Assembly (NCBI GenBank): GCA_030278955.1 | Contig: JAOANR010000010.1 | Coordinates: forward strand, 24,520,444-24,584,443 | Source of the DNA: Hygrophila difformis | Taxonomy: Eukaryota > Streptophyta > Magnoliopsida > Lamiales > Acanthaceae | DNA: 64,000 nt | Reading direction: 5' to 3' | In this document: positions 35,583 to 51,125 of the stretch, piece by piece | Layout of the letters: every line of letters starts with the position of its first letter | Numbering within the stretch: the first letter of the stretch is position 1 | Notes under the pieces: generated by a model | What the model was told of the DNA's origin: nothing | The model's database searches: none | The model's input: the letters and a program-made list of their open reading frames with translations, nothing else | Position numbers and translations under genes: made by a program

Positions 35583-37986
35583 ATGGCGAATGAGTATGTG
35601 AAAATAATTTTATTTTGGGGCGGTAATGTGGTTCAAAGTCAGTCCAGTATCGAGTACGATCAACCTCCGCGTGCATGGCGCATTATCTCCAGGAATTCGT
35701 CGTTCGTAGACTTGCTTGCTGTTATTTACAGCGCCACCGGTGTTAATGCAAACAACTTTAGCGTGAAGGTGTACACACACTTCCAGTGGACAAATAATTT
35801 CGGTCAGGGGTGCAACAGTGTTTTGATGGAAATCTGTGACGATGGTCAACTGCAATGTTTTTTACACCCAAGTACCGGTTATGAGTTATTGCAGTTGTTC
35901 CTAGAATCCACACAGCATGATGGTACGGACGACCATGTACACCTTGCAGGAACATCACATGAACTGGTAGCAGGGGGCACAATCTGCAGGACTGGGTTGA
36001 ACGATGAGGTCACAGACTCCGATGAGGGGGGTGAGCACGTCAGTCCAACTAATGAATCTGATTCCGCTTGGGACGAGGACGTAGAAGATGATTCAAGTAC
36101 TGGTTTTGAAGACAATCCGTCAAGGACTCCGTACGACGCAATTTCTGATTGTGACGAGGGCGAAGAAGCGGAGGTGCGTGTGGATTCATCTCGAAGAGGG
36201 TCGTGGGCTGAAGATTCAGTAGACGTTCCATCATTGGGATCATGGAGGACTTACAGCAAACGAGACGGTAAACTAGCAATCGGAATGACATTTGCATCGA
36301 AAGAGGACTTACAGGCTGCTGTGAGACATTACTCTGTCGTATACGCGCAACGGGAGTTCATCGTCAAGTGGAGCAACAAAACACAGTGGAGAGTACAGTG
36401 TAAAAATTATGCTTCATCAAATGGTTGTATATGGCGCCTCTCAGCATGCTTGCAGGAGTGTATCGGTCGATGGGAGATAACCAAGATTTACGGGCCAACC
36501 CATCGCTGTATTCCAGATGTCGACCATATCGGCCATGCGAAATTGGACAAGAATATGATAGCCCGACACCTCACGCGATATGTTACGAAAAGGAATGGAA
36601 TATCAATTGCCAATGTGATGAAGAAGATGAAGGCAAAGTACAAAGTGGACATAAGTTACGCAAAAGCCTGGTACGCAATAGAACGAGCCATTGAGCTCGT
36701 ACATGGAACGTGGGAGCATTCTGTTAAAAATCTTCCAGCTTTAATGGCAGTACTGGTAGAGAGTAACCCGGGTACTGTAGTGCAATGGCAACATCATCAA
36801 CAAATAAAGGCGGGGCACTATACGGTTGGATACGTATTCTGGTCATTTGCGCCTTGCATTAATGCATTCCGTCATGCTAGGCCAGTCATTAGTGTTGATG
36901 GAACTCACCTGTACACGAAGTACAAGCATAAGTTGTTGGTTGCATGTACCGGTGATCGGGAACATCAGATGTGCCCGCTGGCATTTGCATTGGTAGATGA
37001 GGAGTCCATCGAGTCGTGGACTTGGTTCCTCGGCATGTTAGAGAGGTAAATTTTATTAAAGCTACACAATGTCTTGTTGTTATAATGTTCTGTGAACTGA
37101 TACCTTTGGCGTGATATAAATTTGCAGGTTCGTTGTGTGCGGCAGATCAGGGGTTTGTTTGATATCTGATAGGCACGTCGGGGTGGAGCGTGCAGTCGAA
37201 CATCTCAGGTCATTTAAAGAGCCATTGGGTAGGCACCGTTACTGTTTGCGTCATTTGGCCTCCAACCTGAACAAGCACTTAAAAAAAAAACACCTCAAGA
37301 GCCTCTTCTGGGAAGCAGCGCGTGCGAACTACGTGAGTGACTTCAATAAGCAGATGGAGGTCATAAAGGTCGCCCTCCCGGGGGCATATTCATACCTGAT
37401 GGAGATTCCACTAGAGAAATGGACTTTTGCATACGACGAGGGGTGGAGACGCGGGATGACGACGACGAACCTATCAGAATGTTATAACCATGTCTTGAAA
37501 GAAGCACGTAAACTGCCAATATGTGGGATGGTCATGTGCATATTTGAGAAGCTCATACAACACTTCAACATGAAGCATGTTGATGCGAACCGTCGGCGGA
37601 CGGATGGGTTCGAGTGGACTGCATATGCCACAGAACGTTTCGACACCGCGCGTAGGCTTGCACGGAATTTTTATGCGAACATTGTGAATTACCAAGAAAT
37701 GGAGGTGAGTGTAGACCACCGCTCTTCTATTGGATCGAAAGGAGTGAATGTCGTGTCCGTATTGAATGGGATTTGTGACTGTGGTGGGATGTTCCAGCGT
37801 GGTATTCCATGCAAGCATATGATGGCCGCGTGGAGACAGTTCGGGGTTAGTGAGAAGAGCAAGGTCCCAACGGAGTATAACATTTCAGAGTATGTGGCAA
37901 TGTATTCTCATCCTTTTCATGCTTTGCCCGACGAGGGATCGTGGCCATCACCGTGGTTTACACTGGAGCATAATCCACAACTGTGA
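35583..37986 (+). CDS. MULE transposase (DDE, SWIM zinc finger)
   Basis: Two exons (35583-37045 and 37128-37986, with an 82-bp GT-AG intron) give 773 aa from ATG at 35583 (MANEYVK). The N-terminal 200 residues are variable with an acidic stretch. A MuDR-type DNA-binding region follows (LAIGMTFASKEDLQAAVRHY). The MULE catalytic domain shows VDGTHL (Asp439), LISDRH (Asp502) and NLSECYN (Glu605), a full DDE triad. A SWIM zinc finger CDC...CKH (Cys704, Cys706, Cys716, His718) follows. The protein would bind the element ends and cut and paste it in the nucleus. TGA at 37984-37986 follows ...HNPQL. The frame stays open for 30 more basic codons to 38079, so a CGA-to-TGA change probably trimmed the tail. 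The catalytic core is untouched. Confidence 0.9.
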
Positions 37987-38393
37987 ACAAGGACCAGACG
38001 GGGAAGAAAGAACACTTCTAGGATCCGTAATGAGATGGACGAAGCAGGATCGTCACAGGGTAGGCGCCGCCAGAGGTAATCTTAAGAACTAGTAATTGGT
38101 GTTTGAGCCGGCAAATGTTAGTGTAATGTCCTTTGTTTGTTCAAGTACTTATTTTTTTTTAAATCCCTTTTCTTTTATTCCGATGTCCATCGATGTAACA
38201 ATTTAAATTATTTATGAACATGCACTATTCCGGCAAACTATTTTATTTGAGAAGTAACTTCTAAAAAACAAATATATATATATATATATTGCCTCATAAG
38301 AGGACGAAGCTGCCAATATTCATATACATTTTTTCTACTTTATACTAGTAATAATTGCTACAAAGGGATCATATTGTGAATTGTATGAGTTTT

Positions 38394-38422
38394 ATTATTA
38401 TTATTATTATTATCTCATGTTG

Positions 38423-38513
<91 letters not shown>
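38394..38513 (+). repeat. (ATT)n microsatellite inside MULE
   Basis: About 120 bp of nearly uninterrupted ATT/TTA triplets, broken once near 38415, with a looser tail to 38572. It lies 3' of the transposase and within the element. It is likely to be length-variable. Confidence 0.9.
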
Positions 38514-39210
38514 GAACATTTTTATTATTATTACTATTATTACTACTAATACAATGTACTATTATTATTATGAACAAACAATACACCTCATAAGTAGTTT
38601 TCAAATTGACTCCACTAGAAGTAATGGCTTCCAGTACCACATCTCCTTCTTCGTGGCTGTCTACGGCCCCTGCCATACTGTGGAGAGGCAGTCTGCTCGC
38701 TATCATTGCCCCCATCGTCATCATCATCGTCATCGCCATCACCGCCGTCGCCATCTCCTGTACTGTCAATGGATGAGGATGAGGATGATCTAATTAATGG
38801 TGTTGAGGAGAAATGAGAAGGGTAAGTCTACTGCTCAGGAGAAATGCGAATGCGTTGAGGAGAAAGGAGGAAGACTTCACTGATGTATATACCGAGCTTG
38901 TTGCTGATAATTTGTATCCCACCTTCTGTTATAATGCTAAATTCAAAAATTTTTTGCAGAATAGGGCAGGACTCTATGGAAACTTGGTCAGTGATGATGA
39001 TCGTTTTTTTTTTTTTTGCAAAATTAATGGAATTCAATAGCATGTGAATTATATGGTCAGTGCATGTGAACTATGTTCAGTGACTTTATTCACTCCTTGT
39101 CCTCTTGTCCTGCACTAATACTGTCCTCTTGTCCTGCTGCACCTTGTCTTCATCCAATGCTTTATTTCCCTTCTCTTCCTGCATGCTTTGTGAATGGGAT
39201 GAACAGTGCA

Positions 39211-39450
39211 AAATCGCCAGTTGAACAGGCGATTTGCACTGTTCATTTATTTTTATCTTTTCCCTACCTAATTGCTTGGTCACCAGGCGATTTGCGATGT
39301 TGCTTTTTTTTTTTTTTTTTAATAAACTCGCCTGTTCACCAGGCGAGTAGCATACTTTTATTTTATTTTTTTTTACACTGATCGCCTGTTCAACAGGCGA
39401 TCAGCTAATAAAAAATTTGTTTTATTCAGTCGCCTGTTCAACAGGCGACT
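39211..39450. repeat. Right subterminal hairpin array (five units)
   Basis: Five palindromes lie at 39211-39235, 39270-39293, 39326-39348, 39379-39403 and 39428-39450, mirroring the left array. Core arms are TCGCCTG and CAGGCGA. The loop is mostly TTCAA or TTCAC here and TCCAC or TCCAA on the left. The innermost two have diverged most. Confidence 0.9.
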
Positions 39451-39451
39451 A

Positions 39452-39504
39452 TCTATTATTTTGGGAATGCCTCATTTTATCTATATTATTTTAATAATTA
39501 AGCC
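39452..39504 (-). repeat. Right terminal inverted repeat of MULE
   Basis: This is the reverse complement of 34498-34550 for about 29 perfect bases. It ends AATTAAGCC and abuts the duplicated GATTCAAATT. Confidence 0.85.
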
Positions 39505-39514
39505 GATTCAAATT

Positions 39515-40165
39515 CTAGCTCGAGGTTTCAGATTTTTGTAACGTTGTACATTGAAGAGGAGAAATTTCCCTCGTTAAATTCCATTCCAATCATTTGCAAG
39601 ATGTTGAATAGAACATTTATTCGCTTGGAAAAAATATGGAGCAAAAATCATGGGATTGCACTCTTTTTATGCAAACATTGTCGTTTATGTCATTCTCAAC
39701 ATTGGCCTTATCTGATTCTATATTAGAGTACCTTTTTCATATTGGGAGGAATGCCAATGGAGAGGAATGGAGAAAGGGTGCAGATGGCTACACTTGCAGC
39801 CACCTTTATGTGATGAGAGAGTTATGTTTTGTAATTTATGAAATGGTGTGTTTTGTATGATAACAGAGACATTTTATATAATGAGAAAATACGTGTTTTG
39901 GGTGTTGCAAAATAAGCTCCGTAACCGGAATGAATGGAGACGTCCCCCAAAACCCTGTAAATAAGGAAAATTGTAAGACATTCTCACCCGACATTAGGGA
40001 TGTTTGGGAGTCAGCAGATAGCAAATTCGGAGAGAGAACTGTGAGAGGATATGCTCTTCTAATATGTTATATGCTACTAAATATGCTTGCTCCCAAACAT
40101 ACTCATTAACCATAATATATTAAGTCCAAATTGGACAGAAGGATAGATATTTCTACATTTTGATA
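39515..40165. other. Unassigned intergenic sequence
   Basis: The stretch is AT-rich, with only short ORFs on either strand and none recognisable. It separates the MULE from the next MITE. Confidence 0.4.
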
Positions 40166-40173
40166 CTTAAGGG

Positions 40174-40870
40174 TAGGGGTGTGCAACGGTCGGTTCGGTT
40201 AACCGAACCGAACCAAACTCCAAAACCGAATTAAAAACCGAATTTTTTCTAAAAATCAAAACCGAACCAAAATTACTGAAAACCGAAATAACCAAACCGA
40301 AATATTTCGGTTCGGTTATACCGGTTAACCGAACCGAACCGAACTATTTTTCTAGAAAATAAAATATTTTTTGATCAAAATATCTTTATTACCATTTTCA
40401 AACCTGTAAATTCGCCCTATTAAATAAAAACATCATATCTACATATAACTATGAGTGCATAATAGTAAACCATTCCAAATTGCATTGTTTAAATTACACA
40501 CAAATGAAATGACAAAATAAAGAAACAGTCACCGAATAGTTCAAATACGAAACAGTATAAAAGTCTCAAAACTCTCAACAGTAGTTTTCAATTCTCATCC
40601 ACACAAACAGTCACCAAATAGGGGTATTATTTTGTGTTTATTATATAATGGCATAATATATTTTATATTTTTTTAATATATAATTCAAATTTCGGTTCGG
40701 TTCGGTTAACCGAATTGTAGATTTTTAAAAACCAAAAACCGAACCAAAAACCGAAATTTTGGATTTTCAAAACCAAAAACCAAACCGAAATCCAAAAACC
40801 GAACCAAATTGCAAAATTCGGTTCGGTTCGGTCTGTTTGTTCGGTTTCGACCGAAATTTGCACACCCCTA
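40174..40870. mobile_element. hAT-type MITE rich in GGTTCGGTT palindromes
   Basis: The ends TAGGGGTGTGCAA and TTGCACACCCCTA are perfect 13-bp inverted repeats. The 8-bp direct repeat CTTAAGGG flanks both sides (40166-40173 and 40871-40878), the duplication length of hAT transposases. Next to each end are blocks of GGTTCGGTTAACCGAACC-type self-complementary repeats. The 697-bp centre is AT-rich and non-coding. It is non-autonomous and probably mobilised by a hAT transposase elsewhere. Confidence 0.88.
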
Positions 40871-40878
40871 CTTAAGGG

Positions 40879-41253
40879 TGCATCTTTTTCCCCTAAAATA
40901 TAACTTTAGGTGTATAAACAGGAATTGTTGATAGTTTAGGTATAAAAATTGGGAATTGCTCCAAAATATATTATCATAAACATCACAAGAGTTTGAGAAA
41001 GGAAGCAAATCTTAAAACAAAAATGATTAACTTCGTTTTCTTTGGTTCTCATCACCATGAATCATCTCTCCCACACACACACTCTTGACCCTCAATAACC
41101 TAATCGAGGATTGAACAGAAATCATTTTCTCTGACAGGCATAGTTGAAACATTATATAGCCAGTTGCTATGTAGCTGAGCTGAAATTTAAGAAGGCAAGA
41201 AAAAGCAAGAAGAAAAATCACGTCTGCTCAATCGCCTCAACTTGACCAATGGT
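40879..41253. other. 3' flank of acyl carrier protein gene
   Basis: This stretch follows the mtACP stop codon on the minus strand and probably includes its 3' UTR. I see nothing else in it. Confidence 0.4.
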
Positions 41254-44231
<2,978 letters not shown>

Positions 44232-44523
44232 TGAAGAGCCGTAGTGTATCTGAGAGGAAGACACCACGTAAAATGGTTACAAACTGAGGTTTCTCGGTGT
44301 ATATAAAATACCTACCATTAGGATTTATGACTATTTATACATAATTGAAAACGTCAAAAATGAGTAGCAACTTTACCCTTAACCCTAAAGTCGTGTGGTT
44401 TTGATATTTTTCTAGTTAATGACGAGCTGCCTTGTTCATTCGTTCGGCAAATCCTCGGTATTATTTGTTGCATTCAGAAGGCCAAAGTATCACTCGGAAG
44501 ATTGAATATCTAAGCAAGGAAGG
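44232..44523. promoter_or_regulatory. Shared bidirectional promoter interval
   Basis: Only 292 bp separate the start codons of mtACP2 (minus) and KDSR (plus). This interval must hold both 5' UTRs and both promoters. A TATATAAAA word lies at about 44298-44306, and an AACCCTAAA (telo-box-like) word near 44377. Which gene each serves cannot be told from sequence. Head-to-head lipid genes this close may be co-expressed. Confidence 0.65.
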
Positions 44524-47500
44524 ATGTTGATCTTTGTATCTTCTGCGTTATTCCTAGCATTTTTGGCCTTCTTCGTTTTCAAATTCCTCAAAACCGATGG
44601 TATTTTGTTGTTGCTCATTCAATTTTTTGGGTTCGTCCTTTCTTCTGTCAGTTATAAGTTGTGCTTTCTGGAAATGTATTGCAGGGGATTTCACTTTGTT
44701 GTCCAAGAAGCAGGTGAAACGTGAAGAGATTGAGGATAAGGTTTGAAGAGCTTTTGGTGGTTCAATTTGATGTTGGGTTATATGAATGGGGGAACGTACG
44801 GTTCTTCTTCTCATTCTATCTTTGGATGATGATATAGGTTATTTGGATTACGGGAGCTAGCCGTGGGATTGGTATGTTGTTTAAAGCATTAGTTTCTCCC
44901 TAGTCTATTAATTTGTTGATATTTTGTGATTGCTAAACGGGGCTTTAATTTGTTCTTATTGGACAATATATTGCATGTTTATAAGCAATGTTGATATTTG
45001 GATTGCAAGGACATCGTTTCTTGAATTTCTTACTAAAGAAGTGACAACCGCAAGTGGTTTCATAATCAATTGAGATTATTGATAATTGGAGACTTTTTTG
45101 TTTTAGTTTAATTATGCAGTCATATATTTGTAATTCACTACATCTGCTTGTTAAGTTGATAATGATTGTGTTTCAATGGTAGCATTTCCTAAGTGAACTT
45201 CTCTTCTGGAATTTATTTTGGTCGAAAATCCGAAGGATTGATCCCATCTGGTAATTTTGGTAGTATTGTGTGGAAATCTGCAAGAGTATACTCCCTTTGT
45301 TCTCAAAGGAATTTCACGAGCACAAAAACACACGAACTATGGAAACTATTTAATTCTACTATGAAAAAGCATTGTTCTTCAAGAATCAATTTTTTAATCT
45401 CCTTATTGTTCCAATGTTTTATAAACGGTGTTTTTGGAAGAACAACCGAAAAGTAAGGAAAACAAAAAATGTTTGTGAACTGAGGGAGGACCAGATAGAA
45501 TTCAGAATGCAAATGGTTGTGCACGTGAATTTTATTTGACAACTTTATGATATTGATAGATAGCTTTCTTCAGAAGTGATAGAACTTTACTTTCTAGTTT
45601 AGGTTATTGTTTGTTTATGTATTGCTTTTCGGAAGTTGTCAGAGTGAGAATGCGGCTTCCTTCTCTTATTGGATTGTCTTGTACTCTTGTGGGTAATAGT
45701 GGGTTCATTTTGTGTTTCTTATCGCAGATGTTTTGCTTAACCTTTGCTCTCATTTTAAACCATAACTGTTTGATCTTAATGTGTCCAACTATAAGGAGAA
45801 TTGCTTGCAAAACAACTTGCAAGCTTGGGAGCAAAGTTGATTATCTCTGCTCGTAATGAACCAGAACTGCAGCGTGTCAAGAATCAGCTGTCTGGTTTGC
45901 ATTTCTGCCACCCATCTTTTTCAGCTTGGTGAGCATGTTCAGGTTTTTGGTGGCTTTCTTATGTTGATGATAGTACAGGAAAACATGCTCCAGATGAGGT
46001 AGTGATTTTGCCCTTGGATTTGACACGGGGAGAAGAATATCTTGCAGAGGCAGTGAAGAAAGCAGAGTCATTTTTCGGGGGTGCTGGTGTAGATTACATG
46101 TTTCACAATGCAGCATATGAGCGCCCTGTAAGTAACTACAATGTTCTTCCCGCAATTGGACCATATTTTGAAAATTGCGTATAATGGATCTGTGTGAGAA
46201 GTTGACAGGTGTTATGCAAGGCCAACTTTACAAACTGTACACTGCAGCATGATCTCACTGCTGGTTAAATAACTCAAACTTACTATTGCACTTTAGACTA
46301 GAATAACTATATGACAATATACGTGTGGACTAGGTCTATCTGAAGAATATGTGAGAGAAGGAAAACCAATAGGCCTGCATGATTTTTTTTCCTCACGTCT
46401 CAAATCAAATCTGTTCTGTTACAATCTTTATTAATATAAAAATTTACAAAATAACATGTAGAAACCATGGATGGGAGGCTCACACCTAAAATCAATTGGT
46501 GATGGGTGAAATTTGTCCCAACCATATAAACCCTTGGGAGCTCCACATTTTATCTGATTTGGGATCTCAACACCCTCCCCTCGAGATGATATTCATCTCA
46601 AAATCAAATCACATGACCGGGGTCAAAACGCTTTAGTACCATGGATGGAAGTCTCACACCTAAAACCAATTGGTGATAGGTGGAGATGCTCCCAACCATA
46701 TAACCCCAAAGGGAGGTCCACTTTTTAAGCAATGTGGGGATCTCAACAAAGAATTTGCAAAATAATATTATTGAATATTAACTTTTAATATTCAATCAAT
46801 GTGGGATCTCGAGATGATGGATGACATTATTCAACTTGCAGAAATCAATGGCACTAGATGTGACAGAAGAAAGCCTAAAGGTATTATACCCTGCTAAGAG
46901 TGATTAGTATCTGTTATACCTGGTATGTCTATTTATTTCACTTCACTGCTCAAGCTGATGACTGAGTTATGTTATTATTTGAACCTAGAAACTGCTTTTA
47001 GAAACACGGTGCTTGATCATGTTCTCTCTTGTACACACTACATAATAATTGTACTTGTCTGTTAACATATTCCTTTTCTTTCTTTTTCTTTTAATGCTTA
47101 TTAAGCATCGTTCACCGTGAATTTATTTGTATTAATGGATTCCTCCAAACATGCCCCCTCACATGTAAATATGATTCCTTGTCAATGTGAAACTCTTCAT
47201 TAAGGTGTGTAACAGTGGAATTCAAATACGTGACCTCCAACTCTAATACCAGGGTAAATACACTAAAATTAAGTTAAAACTGATAGGAAGATTATATTAA
47301 TTCCTTGAATGATTATATAATAGACCACAAAATCTTTAGACTAGTGATTTTGAACAAAAAATGAAAGGATGTAGTTTTCCCAATGATAAAATCAATTATG
47401 CTACCCTAACTCTAAAATATTATAATGTATATTAATAGTGGGAGGCCTAGAGTAGCAAAAAAAATTCTTCAAAGTGGAATTACTAAATTACCTTCAAATT

Positions 47501-49343
47501 TATAAAAATATATTAAATTTATATAATGAAAATATGTATTTATTAGATATTTGGTTATCTTTTATGATAAAACTTATAAATTATTATGGATATATATAAT
47601 ATATTTTTCTATAAAGAAAATGGTAGTACTCGATCTTATTATTGTGGACACACATAGAGTTTTCTTATATTACTGGTATACTGGAATAAGATAAGAAGTA
47701 AACATATAGTAGTATTTGACAAACCCTGTAACAAAGAATATCAAATATTTTGTATTCTAAATATAGTTCTTTTAATATCATGTAGGATCAAGATAAAAGA
47801 AAAAAGGGCTGAATTCGAACAGTGGTAGCTAAAACTACCTCTAGAAATGTATCGAGTGAAAGGGGAAAAATATTCTGGTGAAGGCAAATATAGAGGCCAG
47901 TACACAGAAAACACACAAATGTAGAATTGAAGATACCATAAAGTGGGAGCTTCTAGAAATACTTTGTAAAAATGCACAAGCAGAGACACCATAGGAAGGG
48001 AGGTTCTTCTCAAATAAAAAATAAATAGATAATAAATAAATAAAATAGGATTCGAGGTTAAATTAGCATGATTTTTGAAAAGGGAAAAGCCTGAGCCTCT
48101 AATACCCTTCTCAAAATAAAAGGATCTAGTTTTCCCACTGGTAAGAGAAAGCCCTATTTATAGTCTATTATTGCAATGACAATGTAAAAAACTAAAACAA
48201 ATATATATATAATTATCTTCAAAAATAAAAACAAAATACCATATATCTTATTTATATATTGCATCCATTACACTAAATTGTTGACTGGGATGTAGATTAC
48301 TTGAATTTAACAGCTTATTGAACAAAATGGCTGCATGTCATTATAATACTATGGCTGAATGGAAAGAATATGCTAAGAACTAATAGGTAAATTGTTGAAC
48401 TTGGTTTTTTTAACCATGCATTTATTGGGATTCCAGTTTCGAAAATCTGTCTATTTTGCATTATCCCTCTATAATATTCTAAAACATCAGAGATCATGCT
48501 GATTTAAATTTATTACTCCTCCTGAAAACTTGTAATGGCATCATAATTGGGGGAAAGGAAATTGCATAAATTGGTAGAAGCTCTTTTTCAATAAGGAATG
48601 CTACGTGCAACTCTACTACTATAGAATTCCAACCACTAACAAATCCTTCTGTCATACCTATTTTCTGCTCTGTCAAACTAGTGTTGGGTTTGGATGTAAA
48701 TTGAATGTTTCCTTTTCTGAGATTTATTTAAGTAATCACTATTTTATTATTTTTTTTGTTAGGCAACATTTGAAGTGAATGTGATGGGGCCAATATCTCT
48801 GACACGACTCTTGACACCTTACATGCTGAAGAGAGGAAGGGGAAATTTTGTTGTGGTACGCTCTTTGAGGTTGATTAATAAGATTGCTTGGAGTGGATCC
48901 AGTTTGTGACTGTTTCTCCTCATTTGAAGTGACACCTTACATTTGAAGTGACTGTTTCTCCTCATTGAATCTGTTTGTGACTTAAAATTTCTTGAATATC
49001 TTCTCTACATCAAATTTCATTATTGGTATGCCTGCACAAGCTTTTAATTTTTCCAAATCAATCCTTATGTGAATGATCCCGATTTCTTAAAATTAATCCA
49101 TGTAGATGAGCAGTGCTGCAGGAAAGACACCAGCCCCTGGTCAAGCAGTTTACTCTGCCTCCAAATTTGCCATGGCTGGGTATTTTCATACTCTACGATC
49201 TGAGGTATGGCTTTTGGGGTACAATACTGCACCTTTCGCCTAAGCAGAAATCATTCAATGGTACTAAGTACTATTTTGTTTTCATCTTAAGATTTATTGA
49301 CTCGGGTTGGAGACTGTTCGAGCGTAGCATCTCCATTAACACA

Positions 49344-49409
<66 letters not shown>

Positions 49410-51077
49410 AAAAAAATCTGTAGCAAATTATGGAGTAAATTATCAAGATAACAAATTAATTGGGATGCTCCCAAAATAGCTTCTTGTCACCACTGCCACA
49501 GGTGATTTCCAAATACGAATAAAAACCCATAAAATAGCGGTAAATCCATTGCCACAGGGGATTCACCAATTAAATTAAAAAATAAATAAATAAATAAAAA
49601 ATGCAAATCGAAGGGTACGAGTAGTGATTTCCATTTAATTAAAAAAAAATTGCAAATCGCCTTTGGCAAAGGCGACTTGCGTTAAATAAATAAAAAAAAT
49701 GAAAAAAAAACAAACTAATTGCTTGTACAAAGTGATTAGTATTTAACAAAAAAAAAAAAAAAAACTAAAAATTTTAAGTAGCCTTAAGCACAGGAATTGT
49801 TGTAGAGTGATATGTTGAGTCAACATTTAATTTTTAAGTATTTGGAGTGATATGTTGAATTAATCCTATTTTAAGTGGAAATTATGATCGTATTTTAGGT
49901 ATGTGGAAATTATGATCTATTTTTGTTTCAATTGACACTCGAGCATCAGCAAGGGAGTTCATACCACACAAATTACAAAATGATAAAGGGGATGGAATAG
50001 GGGGCCAGGTGGGGATTCAAACCCCCGAACTGTAAGGTTTGAAGTCAGGGAACTTGCCTCCATAATATTTATTTTTTAAGGGTCAGTCTAAATGTTGTAC
50101 TGAGTTTGGAGTGACATTAGTATTTTTTAATTACGAATTAAACACATAGTATATGATACGAATTACTCCCTCCGTCCCATTACAAATGTCCTACTTACTA
50201 TTTTTGGATATCCCATTACAAATGTCTTCTTTCTATAAATAGAAATAATTTTTCCCTCCAACAAGTATATGGACCCCATCATATACTCACAAATCAACTC
50301 TACCTTAATTCTCGAGCCCAAAAGTAACAAGACGTTTGAGGTGGGACGGAGGGAGTAATTTACTAAGACTTAAGTTTATCAAATGCAGCCGTATTATCTT
50401 ATCTGAATTAATTTATAAAATGTAGTTATTGAGAACAACCCTTTACTAAAATTTATTTAATTTCATCTGGCTTTAGTTTTAGTTTTCTTTTATTAATAAA
50501 AATTAATATTTTTTCCTAATGTGGTCATACTATTTGTGATCCTTCTGGTGATCCTATGGATAAGAAGTTAAAATTCTTCCTAGCTTTAAGAAGAAAGAAA
50601 TTTGTTGAAATTATAATATTGAGTGGGAGGAATAAAATATGGGGAGTGATGGCTAACCCTTGCCAACCATCTCAAAATATATAAACACATAATTTTATAT
50701 GTACACGCACATTTATAATAAAATACTACCAAACCCCTACCCTAAATTACTCAACCTCAGGGTGTCATGTATACAAGGTTGAAAACCCTAAAAATGAGCA
50801 TAAAATACATGTTCATTATATTTGTTTCAAAAGACAGGCTTTCTATGTAAACAACATGTTTCATTCGAAAGTTACAAGTAAAACAATAACATGGCTTTGT
50901 TGCAACGGGGACAACAAGCCTATGCTAGACAGCTAGAGGCTATTTGAATTTTTTTTTTATTTGTTTTTAAATGCTGATCACCAACCTTAAAATCTATGGA
51001 ACCGAGTGAAGTGATCTGGTGTGGGGACAACAGAATTCATAATGAGTTCCAGATGTATAAATATTGACTCTCTGAGT

Positions 51078-51125
<48 letters not shown>

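Larger units (their letters stand above)
34498..39504 (+). mobile_element. Mutator-like element (MULE), nearly intact
   Basis: The 5007-bp element is flanked by perfect 10-bp direct repeats GATTCAAATT (34488-34497 and 39505-39514). Mutator elements usually duplicate 9 bp, with some variation. Terminal inverted repeats start GGCTTAATTATT, are identical for about 29 bp and remain alignable for about 50 bp. Inside each end lies an array of five short hairpins with 47-59 bp spacing. A two-exon transposase gene with complete DDE and SWIM motifs fills the left-centre, and a long ATT microsatellite lies in the right part. No second gene was recognised. Except for one probable late stop in the transposase, everything needed for an autonomous MULE is present. 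Confidence 0.9.

Noticed and set aside
38355..38549. Poly-Tyr or poly-Asn ORF
   Set aside because: Translation of the ATT microsatellite.
49990..50070. tRNA-like T-arm on the minus strand (GGTTTGAATCC)
   Set aside because: Only the T-arm-like part is visible and no A box at a sensible distance, so at most a SINE fragment.
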